The position numbers and the translations under genes were made by a program. Positions 51,301 through 62,680 of a stretch of DNA of 64,000 nt are shown here, in pieces. The stretch comes from Liolophura sinensis. Its lineage: Eukaryota > Mollusca > Polyplacophora > Chitonida > Chitonidae. How positions within the stretch are numbered: the first letter of the stretch is position 1; each line of letters starts with the position of its first letter. Location: contig NW_027017973.1 in assembly GCF_032854445.1 (NCBI RefSeq), positions 1-64,000 of the forward strand, read 5' to 3'. Below the pieces are notes generated by a model, which searched no databases, was not told the DNA's origin, and saw only the letters and a program-made list of their open reading frames with translations.

Positions 51301-54300
51301 GCCTGGCCCAATTGCTCATCGTTCGGCACCTTATTGATGTGGGTCAGTGTTCAATTGTACTTTTTACAGCGGACTGTGTCATGTACCTGGTGTTTTTTTT
51401 ATATACAAATGGTGTGGTTTTTCTACATGTAGATAAAGACATTGAGTTTGTCTTCGACTTAGAAGTAAGACATTTGTTGGGTGAGTTAAATGGGCTTGAC
51501 CCAAAGATTTGACGTCGTCTGGGCTACCGAAGGGCACATAACTTATAATGAAAAGTTGAATATAGTAATGACCAGTCGCGATTGTACATAGTTAATGTAG
51601 CCGATTTCAATTAGCAAAAAGACCAGGCAAAAATCCAAAAGTGGAAAAACTGTTCCAATGCTGCTGGTAAGAGGCTAATCCGACGTATTTTGTGACGAGA
51701 AATCGAATGGTGCAAACCGCGTTGCTCTCCGACCAATACTTTTGGCTGTAGCCACAAATGAATAATCAATGATGTCAAGATCACGTGCCCAGCAACGGCT
51801 CTTACTCCATGGAAACCAAGGAAATTTGAAAGTTTTCAACAGCTGGAGATGCTTGGCCCAATTGCGCATCCTTTGGCACCTTATTGATGTGGGTCAGTGT
51901 TCAATTGTACATTTTACAGCGGATTGTATCAAGTACCTTTTGTTTTTTTTATATACAAATGGTGTGGTTTTTCTACATGTAGATAAAGACATTGAGTTTG
52001 TCTTCGACTTAGAAGTAAGACATTTGTTGGGTGAGTTAAATGGGCTTGGCCCAAAGATTTGACGTCGTCTGGGCTACCGAAGGGCACATAACTTATAATG
52101 AAATGTTGAATATAGTAATGACCAGTCGCGATTGTACATAGTTAATGTAGCCGATTTCAATTCGCAAAAAGACCAGGCAAAAATCCAAAAGTAGAAAAAC
52201 TGTTCCAATGCTGTTGGTAAGAGGCTAATCCGACGTATTTTGTGACGAGAAATCGAATGGTGCAAACCGCGTTGCTCTCCGACCAATACTTTTGGCTGTA
52301 GCCACAAGTGAATAATCAATGATGCCAAGATCACGTGCCCAGCAACGGCTCTTACTCCATGGAAACCAAGGAAATTTGCAATTTTTCAACAGCTGGAGAT
52401 GCCTGGCCCAATTGCGCATCCTTTGGCACCTTATTGATGTGGGTCAGTGTTCAATTGTACTTTTTACAGCGGATTGTATCAAGTACCTTGTGTTTTTTTT
52501 ATATACAAATGGTGTGGTTTTTCTACATGTAGATAAAGACATTGAGTTTGTCTTCGACTTAGAAGTAAGACATTTGCTGGGTGAGTTAAATGGGCTTGGC
52601 CCAAAGATTTGACGTCGTCTGGGCTACCGAAGGGCACATAACTTATAATGAAAAGTTGAATATAGTAATGACCAGTCGCGATTGTACATAGTTAATGTAG
52701 CCGATTTCAATTCGCAAAAAGACCAGGCAAAAATCCAAAAGTGGAAAAACTGTTCCAATGCTGCTGGTAAGAGGCTAATCCGACGTATTTTGTGACGAGA
52801 AATCGAATGGTGCAAACCGCGTTGCTCTCCGACCAATACTTTTGGCTGTAGCCACAAATGAATAATCAATGATGTCAAGATCACGTGCCCAGCAACGGCT
52901 CTTACTCCATGGAAACCAAGGAAATTTCCAATTTTTCAACAGCTGGAGATGCCTGGCCCAATTGCGCATCCTTTGGCACCTTATTGATGTGGGTCAGTGT
53001 TCAATTGTACTTTTTACAGCGGATTGTATCAAGTACCTTGTGTTTTTTTTATATACAAATGGTGTGGTTTTTCTACATGTAGATAAAGACATTGAGTTTG
53101 TCTTCGACTTAGAAGTAAGACATTTGCTGGGTGAGTTAAATGGGCTTGGCCCAAAGATTTGACGTCGTCTGGGCTACCGAAGGGCACATAACTTATAATG
53201 AAAAGTTGAATATAGTAATGACCAGTCGCGATTGTACATAGTTAATGTAGCCGATTTCAATTCGCAAAAAGACCAGGCAAAAATCCAAAAGTGGAAAAAC
53301 TGTTCCAATGCTGCTGGTAAGAGGCTAATCCGACGTATTTTGTGACGAGAAATCGAATGGTGCAAACCGCGTTGCTCTCCGACCAATACTTTTGGCTGTA
53401 GCCACAAATGAATAATCAATGATGTCAAGATCACGTGCCCAGCAACGGCTCTTACTCCATGGAAACCAAGGAAATTTGCAATTTTTCAACAGCTGGAGAT
53501 GCCTGGCCCAATTGCGCATCCTTTGGCACCTTATTGATGTGGGTCAGTGTTCAATTGTACTTTTTACAGCGGATTGTATCAAGTACCTTGTGTTTTTTTT
53601 ATATACAAATGGTGTGGTTTTTCTACATGTAGATAAAGACATTGAGTTTGTCTTCGACTTAGAAGTAAGACATTTGTTGGGTGAGTTAAATGGGCTTGGC
53701 CCAAAGATTTGACGTCGTCTGGGCTACCGAAGGGCACATAACTTATAATGAAAAGTTGAATATAGTAATGACCAGTCGCGATTGTACATAGTTAATGTAG
53801 CCGATTTCAATTCGCAAAAAGACCAGGCAAAAATCCAAAAGTGGAAAAACTGTTCCAATGCTGCTGGTAAGAGGCTAATCCGACGTATTTTGTGACGAGA
53901 AATCGAATGGTGCAAACCGCGTTGCTCTCCGACCAATACTTTTGGCTGTAGCCACAAATGAATAATCAATGATGTCAAGATCACGTGCCCAGCAACGGCT
54001 CTTACTCCATGGAAACCAAAGAAATTTGCAATTTTTCAACAGCTGGAGATGCCTGGCCCAATTGCGCATCCTTTGGCACCTTATTGATGTGGGTCAGTGT
54101 TCAATTGTACTTTTTACAGCGGATTGTATCAAGTACCTTGTGTTTTTTTTATATACAAATGGTGTGGTTTTTCTACATGTAGATAAAGACATTGAGTTTG
54201 TCTTCGATTTAGAAGTAAGACATTTGCTGGGTGAGTTAAATGGGCTTGGCCCAAAGATTTGACGTCGTCTGGGCTACCGAAGGGCACATAACTTATAATG

Positions 54301-56081
54301 AAAAGTTGAATATAGTAATGACCAGTCGCGATTGTACATAGTTAATGTAGCCGATTTCAATTCGCAAAAAGACCAGGCAAAAATCCAAAAGTGGAAAAAC
54401 TGTTCCAATGCTGCTGGTAAGAGGCTAATCCGACGTATTTTGTGACGAGAAATCGAATGGTGCAAACCGCGTTGCTCTCCGACCAATACTTTTGGCTGTA
54501 GCCACAAATGAATAATCAATGATGTCAAGATCACGTGCCCAGCAACGGCTCTTACTCCATGGAAACCAAGGAAATTTGCAATTTTTCAACAGCTGGAGAT
54601 GCCTGGCCCAATTGCGCATCCTTTGGCACCTTATTGATGTGGGTCAGTGTTCAATTGTACTTTTTACAGCGGATTGTATCAAGTACCTTGTGTTTTTTTT
54701 ATATACAAATGGTGTGGTTTTTCTACATGTAGATAAAGACATTGAGTTTGTCTTCGACTTAGAAGTAAGACATTTGCTGGGTGAGTTAAATGGGCTTGGC
54801 CCAAAGATTTGACGTCGTCTGGGCTACCGAAGGGCACATAACTTATAATGAAAAGTTGAATATAGTAATGACCAGTCGCGATTGTACATAGTTAATGCAG
54901 CCGATTTCAATAAGCGAAAAGACCAGGCAAAAATCCAAAAGTGGAAAAACTGTTCCAATGCTGCTGGTAAGAAGCTAATCCGACGTATTTTGTGACGAGA
55001 AATCGAATGGTGCAAACCGTGTTGCTCTCCGACCAATACTTTTGGCTGTAGCCACAAATGAATAATCAATGATGTCAAGATCACGTGCCCAGCAACGGCT
55101 CTTACTCCATGGAAACCAAAGAAATTTGCAATTTTTCAACAGCTGGAGATGCCTGGCCCTATTGCGCATCCTTTGGTACCTTATTGATGTGGGTCAGTGT
55201 TCAATTGTACTTTTTACAGCGGATTGTATCAAGTACCTTTTGTTTTTTTTATATACAAATGGTGTGGTTTTTCTACATGTAGATAAAGACATTGAGTTTG
55301 TCTTCGACTTAGAAGTAAGACATTTGCTGGGTGAGTTAAATGGGCTTGGCCCAAAGATTTGACGTCGTCTGGGCTACCGAAGGGCACATAACTTATAATG
55401 AAAAGTTGAATATAGTAATGACCAGTCGCGATTGTACATAGTTAATGTAGCCGATTTCAATTCGCAAAAAGACCAGGCAAAAATCCAAAAGTAGAATAAC
55501 TGTTCCAATGCTGCTGGTAAGAGGCTAATCCGACGTATTTTGTGACGAGAAATCGAATGGTGCAAACCGCGTTGCTCTCCGACCAATACTTTTGGCTGTA
55601 GCCACAAATGAATAATCAATGATGTCAAGATCACGTGCCCAGCAACGGCTCTTACTCCATGGAAACCAAGGAAATTTGCAATTTTTCAACAGCTGGAGAT
55701 GCCTGGCCCAATTGCGCATCGTTCGGCACCTTATTGATGTGGGTCAGTGTTCAATTGTACTTTTTACAGCGGACTGTGTCATGTACCTGGTGTTTTTTTT
55801 ATATACAAATGGTGTGGTTTTTCTACATGTAGATAAAGACATTGAGTTTGTCTTCGACTTAGAAGTAAGACATTTGTTGGGTGAGTTAAATGGGCTTGAC
55901 CCAAAGATTTGACGTCGTCTGGGCTACCGAAGGGCACATAACTTATAATGAAAAGTTGAATATAGTAATGACCAGTCGCGATTGTACATAGTTAATGTAG
56001 CCGATTTCAATTAGCAAAAAGACCAGGCAAAAATCCAAAAGTGGAAAAACTGTTCCAATGCTGCTGGTAAGAGGCTAATCC
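48382..56081. repeat. Higher-order repeat unit C' (M89-M102, 14 monomers, 7700 bp)
   Basis: Monomer starts run every 550 bp: 48382, 48932, 49482, 50032, 50582, 51132, 51682, 52232, 52782, 53332, 53882, 54432, 54982, 55532. Against unit C the shift is 9900 bp for M89-M92, 8250 bp for M93-M96 and 7700 bp for M97-M102. The two steps mean loss (or, in C, gain) of one trimer (1650 bp) near 50.6-51.1 kb and of one monomer (550 bp, M82) at 52782. All rare marks of C recur in order, including GATGCCAAG (M96), TTTCCAATTTTT (M97) and GTAGAATAACTG (M101 linker). The last member, M102, is recombinant. Confidence 0.9.
55532..56081. repeat. Recombinant monomer M102 at the end of unit C'
   Basis: The left part matches M88 (AATCAATG, TTACTCC with C at 55655). 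The right part matches M79/M94 (GTTCGG from 55721, GACTGTGTCATG, CCTGGTG, GCTTGACCC and the TTAGCAAAAAGACC linker). The switch is between 55656 and 55720. Sequence after it continues as a further set of TTTGAAAGTTTT monomers, as expected if an unequal exchange joined the end of unit C' to the inside of another unit. Confidence 0.85.
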
Positions 56082-59000
56082 GACGTATTTTGTGACGAGA
56101 AATCGAATGGTGCAAACCGCGTTGCTCTCCGACCAATACTTTTGGCTGTAGCCACAAATGAATAATCAATGATGTCAAGATCACGTGCCCAGCAACGGCT
56201 CTTACTCCATGGAAACCAAGGAAATTTGAAAGTTTTCAACAGCTGGAGATGCCTGGCCCAATTGCGCATCCTTTGGCACCTTATTGATGTGGGTCAGTGT
56301 TCAATTGTACATTTTACAGCGGATTGTATCAAGTACCTTTTGTTTTTTTTATATACAAATGGTGTGGTTTTTCTACATGTAGATAAAGACATTGAGTTTG
56401 TCTTCGACTTAGAAGTAAGACATTTGTTGGGTGAGTTAAATGGGCTTGGCCCAAAGATTTGACGTCGTCTGGGCTACCGAAGGGCACATAACTTATAATG
56501 AAATGTTGAATATAGTAATGACCAGTCGCGATTGTACATAGTTAATGTAGCCGATTTCAATTCGCAAAAAGACCAGGCAAAAATCCGAAAGTAGAAAAAC
56601 TGTTCCAATGCTGTTGGTAAGAGGCTAATCCGACGTATTTTGTGACGAGAAATCGAATGGTGCAAACCGCGTTGCTCTCCGACCAATACTTTTGGCTGTA
56701 GCCACAAATGAATAATCAATGATGTCAAGATCACGTGCCCAGCAACGCTCTTAATCCATGGAAACCAAGGAAATTTGAAAGTTTTCAACAGCTGGAGATG
56801 CCTGGCCCAATTGCGCATCGTTCGGCACCTTATTGATGTGGGTCAGTGTTCAATTGTACTTTTTACAGCGGACTGTGTCATGTACCTTGTGTTTTTTTTA
56901 TATACAAATGGTGTGGTTTTTCTACATGTAGATAAAGACATTGAGTTTGTCTTCGACTTAGAAGTAAGACATTTGTTGGGTGAGTTAAATGGGCTTGACC
57001 CAAAGATTTGACGTCGTCTGGGCTACCGAAGGGCACATAACTTATAATGAAAAGTTGAATATAGTAATGACCAGTCGCGATTGTACATAGTTAATGTAGC
57101 CGATTTCAATTAGCAAAAAGACCAGGCAAAAATCCAAAAGTGGAAAAACTGTTCCAATGCTGCTGGTAAGAGGCTAATCCGACGTATTTTGTGACGAGAA
57201 ATCGAATGGTGCAAACCGCGTTGCTCTCCGACCAATACTTTTGGCTGTAGCCACAAATGAATAATCAATGATGTCAAGATCACGTGCCCAGCAACGGCTC
57301 TTACTCCATGGAAACCAAGGAAATTTGAAAGTTTTCAACAGCTGGAGATGCCTGGCCCAATTGCGCATCCTTTGGCACCTTATTGATGTGGGTCAGTGTT
57401 CAATTGTACATTTTACAGCGGATTGTATCAAGTACCTTTTGTTTTTTTTATATACAAATGGTGTGGTTTTTCTACATGTAGATAAAGACATTGAGTTTGT
57501 CTTCGACTTAGAAGTAAGACATTTGTTGGGTGAGTTAAATGGGCTTGGCCCAAAGATTTGACGTCGTCTGGGCTACCGAAGGGCACATAACTTATAATAA
57601 AATGTTGAATATAGTAATGACCAGTCGCGATTGTACATAGTTAATGTAGCCGATTTCAATTCGCAAAAAGACCAGGCAAAAATCCGAAAGTAGAAAAACT
57701 GTTCCAATGCTGTTGGTAAGAGGCTAATCCGACGTATTTTGTGACGAGAAATCGAATGGTGCAAACCGCGTTGCTCTCCGACCAATACTTTTGGCTGTAG
57801 CCACAAATGAATAATCAATGATGTCAAGATCACGTGCCCAGCAACGGCTCTTAATCCATGGAAACCAAGGAAATTTGAAAGTTTTCAACAGCTGGAGATG
57901 CCTGGCCCAATTGCGCATCCTTTGGCACCTTATTGATGTGGGTCAGTGTTCAATTGTACTTTTTACAGCGGATTGTATCAAGTACCTTGTGTTTTTTTTA
58001 TATACAAATGGTGTGGTTTTTCTACATGTAGATAAAGACATTGAGTTTGTCTTCGACTTAGAAGTAAGACATTTGCTGGGTGAGTTAAATGGGCTTGGCC
58101 CAAAGATTTGACGTCGTCTGGGCTACCGTAGGGCACATAACTTATAATGAAATGTTGAATATAGTAATGACCAGTCGCGATTGTACATAGTTAATGTAGC
58201 CGATTTCAATTAGCAAAATGACCAGGCAAAAATCCAAAAGTGGAAAAACTGTTCCAATGCTGCTGGTAAGAGGCTAATCCGACGTATTTTGTGACGAGAA
58301 ATCGAATGGTGCAAACCGCGTTGCTCTCCGACCAATACTTTTGGCTGTAGCCACAAATGAATAATCAATGATGTCAAGATCACGTGCCCAGCAACGGCTC
58401 TTACTCCATGGAAACCAAGGAAATTTGCAATTTTTCAACAGCTGGAGATGCCTGGCCCAATTGCGCATCCTTTGGCACCTTATTGATGTGGGTCAGTGTT
58501 CAATTGTACTTTTTACAGCGGATTGTATCAAGTACCTTGTGTTTTTTTTATATACAAATGGTGTGGTTTTTCTACATGTAGATAAAGACATTGAGTTTGT
58601 CTTCGACTTAGAAGTAAGACATTTGCTGGGTGAGTTAAATGGGCTTGGCCCAAAGATTTGACGTCGTCTGGGCTACCGAAGGGCACATAACTTATAATGA
58701 AAAGTTGAATATAGTAATGACCAGTCGCGATTGTACATAGTTAATGTAGCCGATTTCAATTCGCAAAAAGACCAGGCAAAAATCCAAAAGTGGAAAAACT
58801 GTTCCAATGCTGCTGGTAAGAGGCTAATCCGACGTATTTTGTGACGAGAAATCGAATGGTGCAAACCGCGTTGCTCTCCGACCAATACTTTTGGCTGTAG
58901 CCACAAATGAATAATCAATGATGTCAAGATCACGTGCCCAGCAACGGCTCTTACTCCATGGAAACCAAGGAAATTTGCAATTTTTCAACAGCTGGAGATG

Positions 59001-59380
59001 CCTGGCCCAATTGCGCATCCTTTGGCACCTTATTGATGTGGGTCAGTGTTCAATTGTACTTTTTACAGCGGATTGTATCAAGTACCTTGTGTTTTTTTTA
59101 TATACAAATGGTGTGGTTTTTCTACATGTAGATAAAGACATTGAGTTTGTCTTCGACTTAGAAGTAAGACATTTGCTGGGTGAGTTAAATGGGCTTGGCC
59201 CAAAGATTTGACGTCGTCTGGGCTACCGAAGGGCACATAACTTATAATGAAAAGTTGAATATAGTAATGACCAGTCGCGATTGTACATAGTTAATGTAGC
59301 CGATTTCAATTCGCAAAAAGACCAGGCAAAAATCCAAAAGTGGAAAAACTGTTCCAATGCTGCTGGTAAGAGGCTAATCC
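56082..59380. repeat. Transitional segment M103-M108
   Basis: Monomer starts: 56082, 56632, 57181, 57731, 58281, 58831. M103 and M105 are the TTTGAAAGTTTT / GTACATTTT type. M104 is recombinant and has a one-base deletion. M106 starts as TTAATCC with TTTGAAAG, then switches to the common right half (GATTGTATCAAG, CCTTGTG); its linker has CTACCGTAGGG as in M70. M107 and M108 are common-type monomers. The TTAATCC and TTTGAAAG classes end here. Confidence 0.82.
56632..57180. repeat. Recombinant monomer M104 with a 1-bp deletion (549 bp)
   Basis: The left part is of the M73 type (TTAATCC, TTTGAAAG up to 56781). The right part is of the M74 type (GTTCGG from 56820, GACTGTGTCATG, CCTTGTG, GCTTGACCC). 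The switch lies between 56782 and 56819. It stands where units C and C' have two monomers, so one monomer was lost in the fusion. Separately, AACGGCTC reads AACGCTC near 56746-56750, a one-base loss that breaks the 97-codon frame in this copy. Confidence 0.82.
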
Positions 59381-61030
59381 GACGTATTTTGTGACGAGAA
59401 ATCGAATGGTGCAAACCGCGTTGCTCTCCGACCAATACTTTTGGCTGTAGCCACAAATGAATAATCAATGATGTCAAGATCACGTGCCCAGCAACGGCTC
59501 TTACTCCATGGAAACCAAAGAAATTTGCAATTTTTCAACAGCTGGAGATGCCTGGCCCAATTGCGCATCCTTTGGCACCTTATTGATGTGGGTCAGTGTT
59601 CAATTGTACTTTTTACAGCGGATTGTATCAAGTACCTTGTGTTTTTTTTATATACAAATGGTGTGGTTTTTCTACATGTAGATAAAGACATTGAGTTTGT
59701 CTTCGACTTAGAAGTAAGACATTTGTTGGGTGAGTTAAATGGGCTTGGCCCAAAGATTTGACGTCGTCTGGGCTACCGAAGGGCACATAACTTATAATGA
59801 AAAGTTGAATATAGTAATGACCAGTCGCGATTGTACATAGTTAATGTAGCCGATTTCAATTCGCAAAAAGACCAGGCAAAAATCCAAAAGTGGAAAAACT
59901 GTTCCAATGCTGCTGGTAAGAGGCTAATCCGACGTATTTTGTGACGAGAAATCGAATGGTGCAAACCGCGTTGCTCTCCGACCAATACTTTTGGCTGTAG
60001 CCACAAATGAATAATCAATGATGTCAAGATCACGTGCCCAGCAACGGCTCTTACTCCATGGAAACCAAAGAAATTTGCAATTTTTCAACAGCTGGAGATG
60101 CCTGGCCCAATTGCGCATCCTTTGGCACCTTATTGATGTGGGTCAGTGTTCAATTGTACTTTTTACAGCGGATTGTATCAAGTACCTTGTGTTTTTTTTA
60201 TATACAAATGGTGTGGTTTTTCTACATGTAGATAAAGACATTGAGTTTGTCTTCGACTTAGAAGTAAGACATTTGCTGGGTGAGTTAAATGGGCTTGGCC
60301 CAAAGATTTGACGTCGTCTGGGCTACCGAAGGGCACATAACTTATAATGAAACGTTGAATATAGTAATGACCAGTCGCGATTGTACATAGTTAGTGCAGC
60401 CGATTTCAATAAGCGAAAAGACCAGGCAAAAATCCAAAAGTGGAAAAACTGTTCCAATGCTGCTGGTAAGAGGCTAATCCGACGTATTTTGTGACGAGAA
60501 ATCGAATGGTGCAAACCGTGTTGCTCTCCGACCAATACTTTTGGCTGTAGCCACAAATGAATAATCAATGATGTCAAGATCACGTGCCCAGCAACGGCTC
60601 TTACTCCATGGAAACCAAAGAAATTTGCAATTTTTCAACAGCTGGAGATGCCTGGCCCTATTGCGCATCCTTTGGTACCTTATTGATGTGGGTCAGTGTT
60701 CAATTGTACTTTTTACAGCGGATTGTATCAAGTACCTTTTGTTTTTTTTATACACAAATGGTGTGGTTTTTCTACATGTAGATAAAGACATTGAGTTTGT
60801 CTTCGACTTAGAAGTAAGACATTTGCTGGGTGAGTTAAATGGGCTTGGCCCAAAGATTTGACGTCGTCTGGGCTACCGAAGGGCACATAACTTATAATGA
60901 AAAGTTGAATATAGTAATGACCAGTCGCGATTGTACATAGTTAATGTAGCCGATTTCAATTCGCAAAAAGACCAGGCAAAAATCCAAAAGTGGAAAAACT
61001 GTTCCAATGCTGCTGGTAAGAGGCTAATCC
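59381..61030. repeat. Trimer unit T1 (M109-M111, 1650 bp)
   Basis: Monomer starts: 59381, 59931, 60481. First member: AAAGAAATT with TTGTTGGG; second: TTGCTGGG with the GCAGCC / AATAAGCG linker; third: ACCGTGTTG, CCCTATT, GGTACC, CCTTTTG. The same third member ends the comparable sets at 47282 (M87) and 54982 (M101). Private changes in T1 are GAAACGTTG and TTAGTGCAGCC in the M110 linker, and TATACACAAATGG in M111. Confidence 0.88.
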
Positions 61031-62680
61031 GACGTATTTTGTGACGAGAAATCGAATGGTGCAAACCGCGTTGCTCTCCGACCAATACTTTTGGCTGTAG
61101 CCACAAATGAATAATCAATGATGTCAAGATCACGTGCCCAGCAACGGCTCTTACTCCATGGAAACCAAAGAAATTTGCAATTTTTCAACAGCTGGAGATG
61201 CCTGGCCCAATTGCGCATCCTTTGGCACCTTATTGATGTGGGTCAGTGTTCAATTGTACTTTTTACAGCGGATTGTATCAAGTACCTTGTGTTTTTTTTA
61301 TATACAAATGGTGTGGTTTTTCTACATGTAGATAAAGACATTGAGTTTGTCTTCGACTTAGAAGTAAGACATTTGTTGGGTGAGTTAAATGGGCTTGGCC
61401 CAAAGATTTGACGTCGTCTGGGCTACCGAAGGGCACATAACTTATAATGAAAAGTTGAATATAGTAATGACCAGTCGCGATTGTACATAGTTAATGTAGC
61501 CGATTTCAATTCGCAAAAAGACCAGGCAAAAATCCAAAAGTGGAAAAACTGTTCCAATGCTGCTGGTAAGAGGCTAATCCGACGTATTTTGTGACGAGAA
61601 ATCGAATGGTGCAAACCGCGTTGCTCTCCGACCAATACTTTTGGCTGTAGCCACAAATGAATAATCAATGATGTCAAGATCACGTGCCCAGCAACGGCTC
61701 TTACTCCATGGAAACCAAGGAAATTTGCAATTTTTCAACAGCTGGAGATGCCTGGCCCAATTGCGCATCCTTTGGCACCTTATTGATGTGGGTCAGTGTT
61801 CAATTGTACTTTTTACAGCGGATTGTATCAAGTACCTTGTGTTTTTTTTATATACAAATGGTGTGGTTTTTCTACATGTAGATAAAGACATTGAGTTTGT
61901 CTTCGACTTAGAAGTAAGACATTTGCTGGGTGAGTTAAATGGGCTTGGCCCAAAGATTTGACGTCGTCTGGGCTACCGAAGGGCACATAACTTATAATGA
62001 AAAGTTGAATATAGTAATGACCAGTCGCGATTGTACATAGTTAATGCAGCCGAATTCAATAAGCGAAAAGACCAGGCAAAAATCCAAAAGTGGAAAAACT
62101 GTTCCAATGCTGCTGGTAAGAGGCTAATCCGACGTATTTTGTGACGAGAAATCGAATGGTGCAAACCGTGTTGCTCTCCGACCAATACTTTTGGCTGTAG
62201 CCACAAATGAATAATCAATGATATCAAGATCACGTGCCCAGCAACGGCTCTTACTCCATGGAAACCAAAGAAATTTGCAATTTTTCAACAGCTGGAGATG
62301 CCTGGCCCTATTGCGCATCCTTTGGTACCTTATTGATGTGGGTCAGTGTTCAATTGTACTTTTTACAGCGGATTGTATCAAGTACCTTTTGTTTTTTTTA
62401 TATACAAATGGTGTGGTTTTTCTACATGTAGATAAAGACATTGAGTTTGTCTTCGACTTAGAAGTAAGACATTTGCTGGGTGAGTTAAATGGGCTTGGCC
62501 CAAAGATTTGACGTCGTCTGGGCTACCGAAGGGCACATAACTTATAATGAAAAGTTGAATATAGTAATGACCAGTCGCGATTGTACATAGTTAATGTAGC
62601 CGATTTCAATTCGCAAAAAGACCAGGCAAAAATCCAAAAGTGGAAAAACTGTTCCAATGCTGCTGGTAAGAGGCTAATCC
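61031..62680. repeat. Trimer unit T2 (M112-M114, 1650 bp)
   Basis: Monomer starts: 61031, 61581, 62131. It matches T1 at a shift of exactly 1650 bp. It differs by AAGGAAATT in M113, CGAATTCAATAAG in the M113 linker and GATATC in M114. These private changes show that T1, T2 and T3 have diverged slightly since duplication. Confidence 0.88.

Noticed and set aside
56474-56818. A longer 114-codon - strand frame unique to one place
   Set aside because: It arises only because a one-base deletion near 56746-56750 in M104 joins two of the usual shadow frames; no sign of function.
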